DNA of 38,282 bases from Clostridiales bacterium (GCA_012729115.1 JAAYDR010000041.1:1-38282), one strand, 5' to 3'. Shown: positions 24,596-33,336, counted from the stretch's first letter. A program made the numbers and translations. The notes: generated by a model not told the origin, from the sequence alone.

Positions 24596-26413
24596 ATGGA
24601 GCTGCCATGCAAGACCAACGCTGAACGTTATAGAAAGTTGTTCTTGTATTTCTTTACATGGATTATTTTGTCCATTACCTACCAGACCATGAATGTCCCA
24701 TACATCATAGATGAAAGTGTTACCATGGCCAACGCGGCCTTGTTGAGTGGCAACAACTGGTCGGACTATATCCGTAGCACGGGAAACTACTATTACCGGT
24801 ATGGCCAGGCGTTTGTGAACCTGCCTTTCATGTACATTGTCGATCCGTATCTGCGCTACAAGTTGATGTTGATTATGAATGCCGCTGTGATTGCCGCAAG
24901 CCCTGTTATGGCCTATTCCCTTTGCCGTCGGCAGGTGCAGGATCCTGTCCTGGCTATGTTGATATCCCTGGCAAGCGTTTTGCTGCCGGGAGTAGGTATG
25001 TACAGTTCCTTTGAACGTGCCGATTATCTGCTGATTACGTTGGCATGGCTGACAATATTTGCATTCATCAACGCTTATGAAAGCCGGAACAACCCAAAGC
25101 GCCAGGCGGCCTTTAGCATACTGACAGCTGCAGCCTGCTGCTATGCCTATGCCTCCCACACCAGGGGAGTCGTATTTATCGTGGCTGTGGTGTTGACCGT
25201 GCTGCTGATCCGGCTGGCCCGCAAAGAAAGAGCTGTTCATTACGGGGTTTTCTTTTTTGCCCTGGTCGTGCTTTTGCTGGCGGACTGGCAAATTTCAGCA
25301 TGGTTTAGAAGCCGGCTTTGGAGCAGCGGAGAGCGCCGGGCTTCCCTGGATACAAGCTCTCTGGTTGATTTGAACTTGATTTTTACAACGGATGGAATCA
25401 AAATTCTGATCCGTATGCTGGTAGGCTGGACGGCAGTCTTCCTGGGGGGGACGATGGGATTTGGTCTGCTGGGTGGTGCTTTGGCTGTAGAAGACACCAT
25501 CAAACTGATGCGTCGCAAGGGTGCAGATCCCAAGAATGAAGCTCTTTCACTGCTGGCTGTGTTATTGCTCTTGGGGTGCTTTGCTATGGGGATTGCCTTT
25601 CTGTTTGTACAAGCGCCCCGAAATAACTGGGCTGAACATTTTTTTGTCTATGAGCGTTATATCATAGCGGCATTTGGCCCGTTGATGATGGTTAGTTTAT
25701 CCCGCCTGACCGCCCCCCATCACAAGATATGTCCCAGGCTGTTAGCCGCTGTTATGATCATGATTCCGCTTCTGATCTTATCTTTTAGCTATCTTATGCG
25801 GCCTGAACTGGGTGGGTCCGCTCGCAATTATCTGGGACTACTCTCCTTTAGTATGTTTACGAATCAACAGCCCAAATACTCGTTCTTCTGGCTCAATAAG
25901 GGTTCAATTCTCCTTGTCCTGTTCACAGGAATTCTCCTTCTGCTTACGGCTATTAAGCGGGGACGGAAGTATCCCAGAACAACTGTCGGTGTGGTTCTGG
26001 CAATATCTCTGATCTTCTTTGGCCTGAGCTTCGTCACCCACCGGGTGAAGGAGGATGCCTTCCAAAGAAAAACCTCCGAACAGTCGGCCCGGCAAATCCA
26101 TCAAATTGCCGAAACCCTGCAAGAAGCACCCATCGTTACCCTGGATCCTTCGGTGGACAGTCTTGCACGGACCTATCAGTTCCTTTTGAAGGATCACCCT
26201 GTGTCTCTACAGCAACCCAGCGACTGGAAAGACACGCTGGTGATCTGCCATCCATCGGCAATAATCTCCATTCAGGAAACAAACCGGATCTACTTTTTTG
26301 CCGATGAGAAGTATGATGAAACCAGCCGCGATATGGTGGTGCTGGTTCACGGCGAAGCGATGAGGGACAAAGTGCAAGCAGCTGGATATGCGCTGACCAC
26401 GGAGAAACCATAA
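24596..26413 (+). CDS. GT-C-like polytopic membrane glycosyltransferase, copy 2
   Basis: This 605-residue protein is a close paralogue of the one upstream and shows the same membrane pattern, the IIDESVTMANAALL acidic motif, YYYRYGQAFVNLPFMY and the C-terminal soluble domain. I start it at MELPCKTNAERYRK because that aligns with the copy 1 N-terminus and has GGAGGA ten bases upstream. The frame stays open to an ATG at 24482 with its own GGAGG, which would add 38 residues with no counterpart in copy 1; that start cannot be excluded. The GT2 gene follows after 34 bases, so this copy probably leads the glycan operon. The two copies may differ in acceptor or sugar. Confidence 0.65.
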   Translation: MELPCKTNAERYRKLFLYFFTWIILSITYQTMNVPYIIDESVTMANAALLSGNNWSDYIRSTGNYYYRYGQAFVNLPFMYIVDPYLRYKLMLIMNAAVIAASPVMAYSLCRRQVQDPVLAMLISLASVLLPGVGMYSSFERADYLLITLAWLTIFAFINAYESRNNPKRQAAFSILTAAACCYAYASHTRGVVFIVAVVLTVLLIRLARKERAVHYGVFFFALVVLLLADWQISAWFRSRLWSSGERRASLDTSSLVDLNLIFTTDGIKILIRMLVGWTAVFLGGTMGFGLLGGALAVEDTIKLMRRKGADPKNEALSLLAVLLLLGCFAMGIAFLFVQAPRNNWAEHFFVYERYIIAAFGPLMMVSLSRLTAPHHKICPRLLAAVMIMIPLLILSFSYLMRPELGGSARNYLGLLSFSMFTNQQPKYSFFWLNKGSILLVLFTGILLLLTAIKRGRKYPRTTVGVVLAISLIFFGLSFVTHRVKEDAFQRKTSEQSARQIHQIAETLQEAPIVTLDPSVDSLARTYQFLLKDHPVSLQQPSDWKDTLVICHPSAIISIQETNRIYFFADEKYDETSRDMVVLVHGEAMRDKVQAAGYALTTEKP

Positions 26414-26447
26414 AGTCCTGTTAACACACAAAAGGAGCGAGTACATC

Positions 26448-27419
26448 ATGAAGCTGATAATCCAGATTCCTTGTTATAACGAAGCGGAGACGCTGGAGAT
26501 TGCCTTAAATGACTTGCCAAAGCGGCTTGAGGGTATTGATCAGATCGAGTACCTGATTATCAATGATGGCAGCCGGGATGACACAGTTCGTGTGGCCAGG
26601 GAATGGGGCGTTCACCATATTGTCAGTTTTAAACGCAACAAAGGGCTTGCCATGGGTTTCATGGCCGGTCTTGATGCTTGCCTGCGCAACGGTGCGGACA
26701 TCATTGTGAATACGGATGCCGATAATCAGTATTGTGGAGAGGACATTGAGAAACTGGTCCGGCCGATTCTGGAGGGGAAAGCAGACATCGTGATTGGCGA
26801 ACGCCCCATTGATGAAACCGAGCATTTTTCTCCAGTGAAGAAGAAGCTCCAGCGCTTTGGCAGCTATATCGTCCGCAAGGCGTCCAAAACCAGTGTGGCG
26901 GACGCGCCCAGCGGCTTTCGGGCTTATTCGCGCGAAGCGGCTATGGGCATCAACGTCATCAACAATTACACGTATACTCTGGAAACAATCGTACAAGCCG
27001 GTAATCGAAGGATGGCCATCCTGTCGGTTCCCATCCGCACCAACCCGGAGTTGAGAAAGTCCCGCCTGATCAGCAGCATATCCGGTTATGTGAAGCGCTC
27101 CATGGCCACCATTCTCCGCTCTTTCATGATGTACAATCCACTGAAATTCTTCGGCGCAGTGGGCGGTGTGCTGATGGCTCTGGGTCTTGTTTTGGGCGTC
27201 CGTTTTGTGGTGTTTTATGTGCAGGGCCTGGGAGCCGGTCATATTCAGTCCCTCATTCTCACAAGCATTCTCATTCTCATGGGTGTACTCACATGGGTGG
27301 TCGGTTTGCTGGCGGATATCACCGCAGCAAACCGGAAGATTCTGGAAGATATCCAATACCGTGTCCGTAAAATCGACTATGAGCAGGACTGCATTGATAA
27401 AGGGGATCACCAGGTATGA
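26448..27419 (+). CDS. Family 2 glycosyltransferase, polyprenyl-phosphate sugar synthase type
   Basis: The 323-residue protein has a GT-A domain: MKLIIQIPCYNEAETLE at the start, LIINDGSRDDT, and the metal-binding motif NTDADNQY at about residue 88-95. Residues about 230-295 form two hydrophobic helices. This architecture matches DPM1/GtrB/ArnC-like enzymes, which move a sugar from a nucleotide donor to undecaprenyl phosphate at the inner membrane face. The product would be the natural donor for the two GT-C proteins. AAAGGAG precedes the ATG. Its stop overlaps the next gene by four bases (ATGA). Confidence 0.88.
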   Translation: MKLIIQIPCYNEAETLEIALNDLPKRLEGIDQIEYLIINDGSRDDTVRVAREWGVHHIVSFKRNKGLAMGFMAGLDACLRNGADIIVNTDADNQYCGEDIEKLVRPILEGKADIVIGERPIDETEHFSPVKKKLQRFGSYIVRKASKTSVADAPSGFRAYSREAAMGINVINNYTYTLETIVQAGNRRMAILSVPIRTNPELRKSRLISSISGYVKRSMATILRSFMMYNPLKFFGAVGGVLMALGLVLGVRFVVFYVQGLGAGHIQSLILTSILILMGVLTWVVGLLADITAANRKILEDIQYRVRKIDYEQDCIDKGDHQV

Positions 27420-29749
27420 GAGATGTGGTGATTGCGACAACAGCAGCAAGCTATAGTGGCAACAAGGGTGCAGCTGCTATGCTGCAGAGCTCCATCAGCC
27501 AGCTCAGGGAAATCTATGGCCATCGCCTGAGTGTTAACCTGATGTCTGTTTATCCTTCGGAGGACCGGTGCCAGCTGCCTTTTGATTTCATTAATGTGGT
27601 GAGTTGCAAGCCGGAGATGCTGATGGCAGTCGCCTTCCCCCTGGCAATCCTCTATCGGGTCTTTCGCTGGTGTCCCCCCATCCGTAATCTCTTGTGCAAG
27701 CAAAAGATTCTGAAGACCTATAGCCGCACCGATCTGGTGATTGATGAAGCCGGAATTTCCTTTGTCGACAGCCGGGGCTTTCTCATGAATACCTATGCTT
27801 TTATCTGCATGGCCGTTCCGTTGCTCATGGGCGTCCCGGTTGTAAAATATGCCCAGGCGATGGGCCCCTTTCATTCCTTCTGGAACCGTTTTCTGGCCAA
27901 GTGGGTTTTGCCCAGGCTGAAGCTGATTTGCGCCCGCGGTGAACAGACCCGGGAGAATCTGGCGTCCATTGGAATTACCAGGAATGTTCACCTTTGCGCG
28001 GATGGCGCCTTTACGATGCCAGACAGCCCAGCCCACGATCACAAGGTGGAGGAGGCCTGCCAGAAGGACATAGCGTTTTGGAACGATCGCGTTGTCGGCC
28101 TTTCCATCAGCAGCGTCGTTCAGGAGAAATGCACCAGGATGGGGATCTGCTATCCCCAAATCATGGCCGACTTCACCAACTGGCTGACACAGAAAGGGTA
28201 CCACGTGTTTTTGCTGGCGAACGCCGCGCGGATGAATAGCCAAAAGCTTCGTAACAACGATCTGCCTGTGGGGGATGAAATCTACAGCTTGATCGCGGAC
28301 AAGACCAACGTCCGTTGGAACCGCGCCGAAATGGATGCAGAAGAAATCCGCGGATATATTGGAAAATGTCGCTATTTGGTGGCATCTCGCTTCCATGCGA
28401 TGGTCGGTTCGCTGGAGCGCCAGGTGCCCGTGCTTCTGGTGGGTTGGAGCCACAAATATCAGGAAGTTCTGGATATGTTCGGGCTGGGCCAGTATGCCAT
28501 TGACTTTTCACAACTGGACCTGGAATCATTGAAGAAAAGCTTCAACAGCTTTGTGGAGAGCGAGCCGAAGATTCGTGGCTCAATCACAGCACATTATGAT
28601 ACGGTCATCAATAGCAGCCTGGATAATGTCCGCTTCATCCGGGCTGAAATCGACAGAGCCCTTGCGAAGCCACTGCCCAAAGGTATGCGGGATCTCAATC
28701 ATTCCGACGCCTATCTGGGCGAGCATATCACTTGCCGTATGGGCTATGCCACCCAGGAGGAGATGCGGGACAACGCCGCTTCTGGCGGTATGGTCACAGC
28801 GCTGTTATGCCATTGGCTTACTACGGGACAAATTGATGGTGCTTTGGTCAGCCGGAGTGAGATTGTGGATGGCTGTCTGTCCCATCGTTCCTGGATCGCC
28901 ACCACCCCAGAGGAGGTGTGCAGCGCCTCTTCCAGCATCTATATGCATATGGGCCTGTTGCAGCATCTGGACCAGGTCCGGAACTTTCCGGGTAAGGTGG
29001 CCGTCGTGCTGACTCCCTGCCTTACAGAGGCCCTGGACCGAATGCTGCAAAAAGACGCGGTTTTAAGGCAAAAGATTGTTCTCAAGCTCTCGCTGTTCTG
29101 TAGTTGCAACCATACCCAGGGGGCAACGCTCCTTCCTCTCCAAAAACTGGGGATCAGTCTGGCTGGGGCAAACCGTTTGTATTACCGCCGTGGACATTGG
29201 CGCGGACAATCTGCCGTACTTTTCCAGGATAAGAGTGAGAAGCGTTTCAGCTACACAAAATCCTTCTGCGCTTACAAGAACGCGTTCTTCTTTGCGATGA
29301 AGAAATGCATGCTCTGCCAGGACCAGTTTGGCCGTGCCGCGGATATCAGCTTTGGTGATATCTGGCTGAAGGAAATGCGGAACAACCCCATCAAGCACAC
29401 TTGTTGTGTGATTCGCACGCCCAGAGCCTGGAACATGTATTGCAGTGCCTTGGATGCCGGTGTGATTACGGACCATCATATGACAGACCGTCAGATGGTG
29501 ATGGGCCAGAAGCGGGCGTTGACCTTCAAGTACAACTGCGCCAAAGCCAAGCAAAAATGGATGAATACCTATGGCGGAACGCGGGAATTGGATTTGCGGG
29601 ACCGGTGCCACTGGAACCATCGCCTCGCTTTCGCACTGGCACGTCACAATCAGGCCTTTGCAGCGAACTCTCCCCAAAAGCTTGCCTTTATTCCTATGAA
29701 GCTGATCTATTGGGAGATGTGCTTCATCCGCGCTCTATTGAGCTTCTAG
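27416..29749 (+). CDS. Fusion: polysaccharide pyruvyl transferase + F420-hydrogenase beta (FrhB)-like domain
   Basis: Residues 1 to about 380 look like a polysaccharide pyruvyl transferase (CsaB/WcaK family), with the N-terminal SGNKGAAAMLQSSI and the late SRFHAMVGSLERQVPVLLVG. These enzymes put a pyruvyl ketal on sugars from phosphoenolpyruvate. Residues about 430-770 match the FrhB/FdhB family: GYATQEEMRDNAASGGMVTA, the LTPCLTEAL loop, SLFCSCNHTQG, and the Cys pair in KKCMLCQDQFGRAADISFGD near 631-634. The usual N-terminal ferredoxin-like 4Fe-4S segment is absent. The two families often occur as separate neighbours in capsule loci; here they are one chain of 777 residues. What the second domain reduces is unknown. 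It overlaps the GT2 gene. Confidence 0.82.
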   Translation: MRDVVIATTAASYSGNKGAAAMLQSSISQLREIYGHRLSVNLMSVYPSEDRCQLPFDFINVVSCKPEMLMAVAFPLAILYRVFRWCPPIRNLLCKQKILKTYSRTDLVIDEAGISFVDSRGFLMNTYAFICMAVPLLMGVPVVKYAQAMGPFHSFWNRFLAKWVLPRLKLICARGEQTRENLASIGITRNVHLCADGAFTMPDSPAHDHKVEEACQKDIAFWNDRVVGLSISSVVQEKCTRMGICYPQIMADFTNWLTQKGYHVFLLANAARMNSQKLRNNDLPVGDEIYSLIADKTNVRWNRAEMDAEEIRGYIGKCRYLVASRFHAMVGSLERQVPVLLVGWSHKYQEVLDMFGLGQYAIDFSQLDLESLKKSFNSFVESEPKIRGSITAHYDTVINSSLDNVRFIRAEIDRALAKPLPKGMRDLNHSDAYLGEHITCRMGYATQEEMRDNAASGGMVTALLCHWLTTGQIDGALVSRSEIVDGCLSHRSWIATTPEEVCSASSSIYMHMGLLQHLDQVRNFPGKVAVVLTPCLTEALDRMLQKDAVLRQKIVLKLSLFCSCNHTQGATLLPLQKLGISLAGANRLYYRRGHWRGQSAVLFQDKSEKRFSYTKSFCAYKNAFFFAMKKCMLCQDQFGRAADISFGDIWLKEMRNNPIKHTCCVIRTPRAWNMYCSALDAGVITDHHMTDRQMVMGQKRALTFKYNCAKAKQKWMNTYGGTRELDLRDRCHWNHRLAFALARHNQAFAANSPQKLAFIPMKLIYWEMCFIRALLSF

Positions 29750-29759
29750 GAGGGTACTC

Positions 29760-30707
29760 ATGGAAGAGAAAAGGCCCAGGACGCCTACCGCCTTTCAAAA
29801 GGCAATGAAATGGTTGAAGCCGATCTATATAGCAGCTGCGCTCTTCTTTCTGGCGCGGTATCTCTTCCAGAATTACGAAGCGATCAGGGCTCTGCAGATC
29901 AGCTTGGACTGGCCGGTGCTGGCCTTGTCCATGGTCACCTATTTATTATACAAGCTGACGTTGGCTTGGCTATTTCATTATATAACCAGGCTGGACCGTT
30001 GTGACATTCCCGTGAGGGAGGCCCTGCCGGCGTATCTGTATTCCGTTTTGGGCAAATACATCCCCGGGAAAGTATTTATGTTGGCCGCCCGGTTTCCCTC
30101 TTATCAACGCCACCAGAAGCGCCTCAGCGATGTCTCGGTTTGTTTTCTCATTGAAAACGGATGCACCTTGCTGGGTGCAGCCTTCCTGTTTCTGCTTTCT
30201 CTGCTCTTCTTCCCCAACGATCTCCTTGTGCAGTATCAACTTGTCGTCATGGCGTTCATCGCGCTGTTCTTTATCTGCCTGAATCCAAAAATCATTAATT
30301 GGGTTCTGCACTGGTTCGGCCGCCTGTTTAAGCGTACAAATGATGTCAGTATCCCAATCACTTATCCTCAGATGATTAAGCTTGTGATGTTATTTATCGT
30401 AAATTGGCTGATTGTCGGCACCGGTTTCTATGTGCTAATCCGCTCGATCTATCCCATTCCGCTGTCACAGATGCTTTATGCAGGCGGGGTATTTGCCCTC
30501 TCCAGCATCATTGGCATTCTGGCATTCTTTGCACCCTCCGGTATTGGGGTTCGTGAGGGGATCATGATTTTGGGGCTGTCTTTCATCATGCCCCAGGAAT
30601 ACGCTGTGATCATATCCGTCGTTTCCAGACTGTGGGCGACTGTATCGGAGCTGCTTTTGATTGGGTGTGCGGCAATTTTTATCCGGGCACGAAAAAGCAA
30701 AACCTGA
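29760..30707 (+). CDS. UPF0104 / lysylphosphatidylglycerol synthase-type membrane protein (flippase-like)
   Basis: The 315-residue protein has about eight membrane helices and the hallmarks of the UPF0104 family: LGKYIPGKVFMLAARFPSY after the second or third helix and FAPSGIGVREGIMILGLSF near the end. The family includes the membrane part of MprF, which flips lipids, and AglD-like proteins of glycosylation loci. There is no catalytic synthase domain. Ten bases separate it from the fusion gene, with AGGAGG before the ATG, so it ends the glycan operon. I infer a role in moving lipid-linked sugar across the membrane. Confidence 0.8.
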   Translation: MEEKRPRTPTAFQKAMKWLKPIYIAAALFFLARYLFQNYEAIRALQISLDWPVLALSMVTYLLYKLTLAWLFHYITRLDRCDIPVREALPAYLYSVLGKYIPGKVFMLAARFPSYQRHQKRLSDVSVCFLIENGCTLLGAAFLFLLSLLFFPNDLLVQYQLVVMAFIALFFICLNPKIINWVLHWFGRLFKRTNDVSIPITYPQMIKLVMLFIVNWLIVGTGFYVLIRSIYPIPLSQMLYAGGVFALSSIIGILAFFAPSGIGVREGIMILGLSFIMPQEYAVIISVVSRLWATVSELLLIGCAAIFIRARKSKT

Positions 30708-30873
30708 GATGCCCAAGTGATGCCAATCAATCCTATTGATTCCACAAGGCTGTTGCTTAAGGCCGAACCGTATATGAGAGCATATTCATATTTTTAGATT
30801 TCCTCCTCCTGCAACAACATAATACTGTCTGCGACAACATGCAATACTTGACACGACCATGCAAGGTTTTCTC

Positions 30874-30902
30874 TTGACGCGCTCCAAATAATATCTTATT
30901 AT
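30874..30902 (+). promoter_or_regulatory. Promoter of the HTH-hydrolase-DUF4180 cassette
   Basis: TTGACG (30874-30879), a 17-base spacer and TATTAT (30897-30902), start near 30909. The 166 bases before it back to the UPF0104 stop hold a small AATCAAT/ATTGATT inverted repeat at 30725-30741 and no gene. Confidence 0.8.
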
Positions 30903-30933
30903 TACCTTGAATGGAACTATAGGGAGCGATTGT

Positions 30934-31386
30934 ATGAACGGTAACTACTACACTGTGGAGCAAATCGCGGAGATGCTCCACATGCATCCAAAGACGATTC
31001 AACGCTATATCCGGGAGGGCAAGCTGCGGGCCGGGAAAGTAGGAAAGGGTTGGCGAATCACCGGGCATGACTTGAGCGCGTTCATGGAAAGCCTTCAAAA
31101 CGGTTACGGGCCGGAGGGTGTGAAGCGGACAATACCCCAGGAGGATAGGGTCAGGGTGTCCTCCGTTGTGGATATCCGGGTCTATGACCGGGAGGAAGCA
31201 ATTCGTATCGTTAACACGCTGACGGCAGTGCTGAACACGAAACCGCCGCAATACGGCATTTCTTCCATGCATACCCAGTATATCCAGGATGAAGGCAAGG
31301 TCCGGGTCACCCTGTGGGGGGGCATACGCTTTATGGAAGCTATCATGGGCTCCATCGCCGTGCTCACGGAGCCAGAGGAAGAGTAG
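30934..31386 (+). CDS. Excisionase/MerR-like helix-turn-helix DNA-binding protein
   Basis: I start this 150-residue protein at MNGNYYTVEQIAEMLHMHPK, with AGGGAGCG upstream; an earlier in-frame start at 30907 lies before or at the transcription start. Residues 6-50 form an HTH_17 winged helix (TVEQIAEMLHMHPKTIQRYI, then GKLRAGKVGKGWRI and the helix GHDLSAFM). The C-terminal 90 residues, with DREEAIRIVNTLTAVLN and GKVRVTLWGGIRFMEAI, form a domain I do not recognise, perhaps for sensing or dimerisation. It leads a three-gene unit and is probably its regulator. Confidence 0.82.
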   Translation: MNGNYYTVEQIAEMLHMHPKTIQRYIREGKLRAGKVGKGWRITGHDLSAFMESLQNGYGPEGVKRTIPQEDRVRVSSVVDIRVYDREEAIRIVNTLTAVLNTKPPQYGISSMHTQYIQDEGKVRVTLWGGIRFMEAIMGSIAVLTEPEEE

Positions 31387-31398
31387 GAGGAAACCATC

Positions 31399-32235
31399 AT
31401 GTTGAATCAGAATGTGTTTAAGACGCCGCAGAGCCGGGATCAAATCCGATCCCGTTACAACGGGATTCTCAGCACCTTTCCCTTTGGGCAGCGTTATCTG
31501 GATACCAGCTATGGCAGGACTTTTGTGCTGGAAGCCGGCGCTCCCGAAAGCCCTGCCTTGGTCCTGTTGCATGGTTCATGTTCCAACAGCGCATTTTGGT
31601 ACCCGGAACTTTGTGCGCTGTCCGGCAGTTTCCGGGTTCTGGCCGTGGATATCCTGGGCGAAGCGGGAAACAGCGATGAAAACAGGCTTGGGTTGGCTTC
31701 GGAGGGATATGCCGACTGGTTGAAGGAAGTGCTCGATGCTTTGTCGGTCAGCGGGGCGGTACTGGTCGGTAATTCCCTCGGCGGCTGGATGGCCATGAAG
31801 TTCGCCGTAAAGTATCCCCAGTTTGTGTCAAAGTTGATTCTGGTCGCAACTGCCGGCTTGTCCCGGCTAAATCCGGATTTTCTGGACAGGGCAAACAAGG
31901 CTGCGTCCCAAGATGAAACCATGAAGGTGGATGCCGGTGTTACAGGGGAAGCTGCCTTGCCCCAAGAGGTGGAAGAGTTCATCAACCTGATTCTTTGGGG
32001 CTATAATCCGGTCAAAGAGGAGTTGCCTGTTTTTTCAGATCATCAGCTCGCAAAACTTACCATGCCCCTGCTGTATGTTGCGGGTAAGGACGATGCCATG
32101 ATCGACACCGTGGCAGCCGCTCAAAGACTAAAAAAACAGTTGCCCAACGCCCACGTCCATCTGCTGGAAAACACGGGGCATATGGTGCTCAGCGCCTTGG
32201 AGCACATAATTCCATTCCTGAGCGGGGAGGAGTAG
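31399..32235 (+). CDS. Alpha/beta hydrolase
   Basis: The 278-residue protein has the alpha/beta hydrolase fold with the oxyanion segment LVLLHGSCSNSAFW near 54-67, the nucleophile elbow GNSLGGW near 124-130, the acid in VAGKDDAMID and the catalytic His in ENTGHMVLS near 256. It has no signal peptide, so it acts in the cytoplasm. Substrate unknown; esterases, C-C hydrolases and lactonases share this layout. It lies 13 bases after the HTH gene and two bases before the DUF4180 gene, with GGAGG before the ATG. Confidence 0.9.
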   Translation: MLNQNVFKTPQSRDQIRSRYNGILSTFPFGQRYLDTSYGRTFVLEAGAPESPALVLLHGSCSNSAFWYPELCALSGSFRVLAVDILGEAGNSDENRLGLASEGYADWLKEVLDALSVSGAVLVGNSLGGWMAMKFAVKYPQFVSKLILVATAGLSRLNPDFLDRANKAASQDETMKVDAGVTGEAALPQEVEEFINLILWGYNPVKEELPVFSDHQLAKLTMPLLYVAGKDDAMIDTVAAAQRLKKQLPNAHVHLLENTGHMVLSALEHIIPFLSGEE

Positions 32236-32236
32236 C

Positions 32237-32599
32237 ATGCGGATTTTCACAAGGAACGGCACGTCCGTTGCTGTCATTGACAGCGCAAGGAAACTAACAG
32301 ATCCTCAGGATTTCCTGGACTTGATGGCCGAGGCCTGGGTTCATGGTCAATGTACAGGCATGGTCATTGACAAGGCAAGCTTGGGCGATGGATTCTTCGA
32401 TCTGAAAAACGGCCTGGCGGGGGAGATTCTGCAAAAGTTTTCCAATTACCGGATGAAGCTGGCCATCGTGGGGGATTTCTCCGGTTACCGGAGTAAGAGC
32501 CTTAGGGATTTTATAGGGGAGTGCAACAGGGGCAGTCTGATATTCTTTGAGGACAACGAGGAAGCCGCGCTGAATGCGCTGATGCCTGGAGACAGATAA
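32237..32599 (+). CDS. DUF4180 protein
   Basis: The 120-residue protein carries the DUF4180 pattern: a central FFDLKNGLAGEILQKFSNYR followed by KLAIVGDFSGY, then SKSLRDFIGECNRG and a C-terminal FFEDNEEAALNAL. The family has no established biochemical function. It is closely coupled to the hydrolase gene (two-base gap, GGGGAGGAG upstream), so the two products probably act together. Confidence 0.85.
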   Translation: MRIFTRNGTSVAVIDSARKLTDPQDFLDLMAEAWVHGQCTGMVIDKASLGDGFFDLKNGLAGEILQKFSNYRMKLAIVGDFSGYRSKSLRDFIGECNRGSLIFFEDNEEAALNALMPGDR

Positions 32600-32622
32600 A
32601 CACAATCAGTGTTTTCTGACTG

Positions 32623-32631
32623 TGGTATACT
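32623..32631 (+). promoter_or_regulatory. Extended -10 promoter before the membrane protein gene
   Basis: TGGTATACT (32623-32631) is the same extended -10 core seen before dnaE and the DnaD-type gene. No good -35 lies upstream. It gives the membrane protein its own start, separate from the DUF4180 unit. Confidence 0.5.
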
Positions 32632-32681
32632 TTACACAAGAGTAATGGTGATGTGGCACTTTGCAGGGAGGAATGCAGACG

Positions 32682-33293
32682 ATGGAAAACAGGCCGTTTG
32701 ACAGGGTTTTTGGAACAGTTGTTTTTGGCTTCATGCTGTTGGTGCTTCCCTTTTGTGCGGGTTGGTGGATTTCCTATCTGCTTGGGGCGGGATCGGAGAA
32801 GATCATTGCCATCGGGATCTCCTCGGGCATCATCGTGGGGATCGTCCTGAATCTGCTGTTGCTGAAAAAAACAATCGTGCGCCTATACTTACTGCCCACC
32901 TGGCTGATGATCGGCCTATTGGCGCTGTACTCCATTGGCATCTTCGGCTTCTTCATGGGCGTGCCCGTATTCAATGTTTTTGCCGGTATTCTTGCGGGCA
33001 TCTACACAGGCAGACAGGCCAAGGTGATGGACTGGGACGCGGCGTTTTATTCCGCAAGGCTTAAAAGGGCACAATGGGTATCCCTTTCCTTGCTTCTGAT
33101 GGCTTGCGTTACCTCCGCCGTTTTGGCATTATCGGACTCCCACACTCCTGCAAACATTCAGGGTATGCTTTCCCTGAATTTCACGTTAACCCCCTCACTG
33201 CTGATGGGAATTATATGGGTAGGCGGTGTACTCCTCCTGGCCGTACAGTTTGCGCTGACCAAGGTATCTGCGGCACTGGCATACGCAAGGTGA
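32682..33293 (+). CDS. Unrecognised integral membrane protein
   Basis: I do not recognise this 203-residue protein. It has about six hydrophobic segments, among them VVFGFMLLVLPFCAGWWISY near the start, GISSGIIVGIVLNLLLL, a long pair around PTWLMIGLLALYSIGIFG, then WVSLSLLLMACVTSAVLAL and LLMGIIWVGGVLLLAVQFAL at the end, and no enzyme motif. The start MENRPFDRVF has GGGAGG ten bases upstream; an ATG nine bases earlier (32673) is almost on top of the site. It stands alone between two promoters. Confidence 0.6.
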   Translation: MENRPFDRVFGTVVFGFMLLVLPFCAGWWISYLLGAGSEKIIAIGISSGIIVGIVLNLLLLKKTIVRLYLLPTWLMIGLLALYSIGIFGFFMGVPVFNVFAGILAGIYTGRQAKVMDWDAAFYSARLKRAQWVSLSLLLMACVTSAVLALSDSHTPANIQGMLSLNFTLTPSLLMGIIWVGGVLLLAVQFALTKVSAALAYAR

Positions 33294-33336
33294 TACCGGA
33301 GCAGCTGCTTTGTGGCAATCATTCCGATATCTCGGA

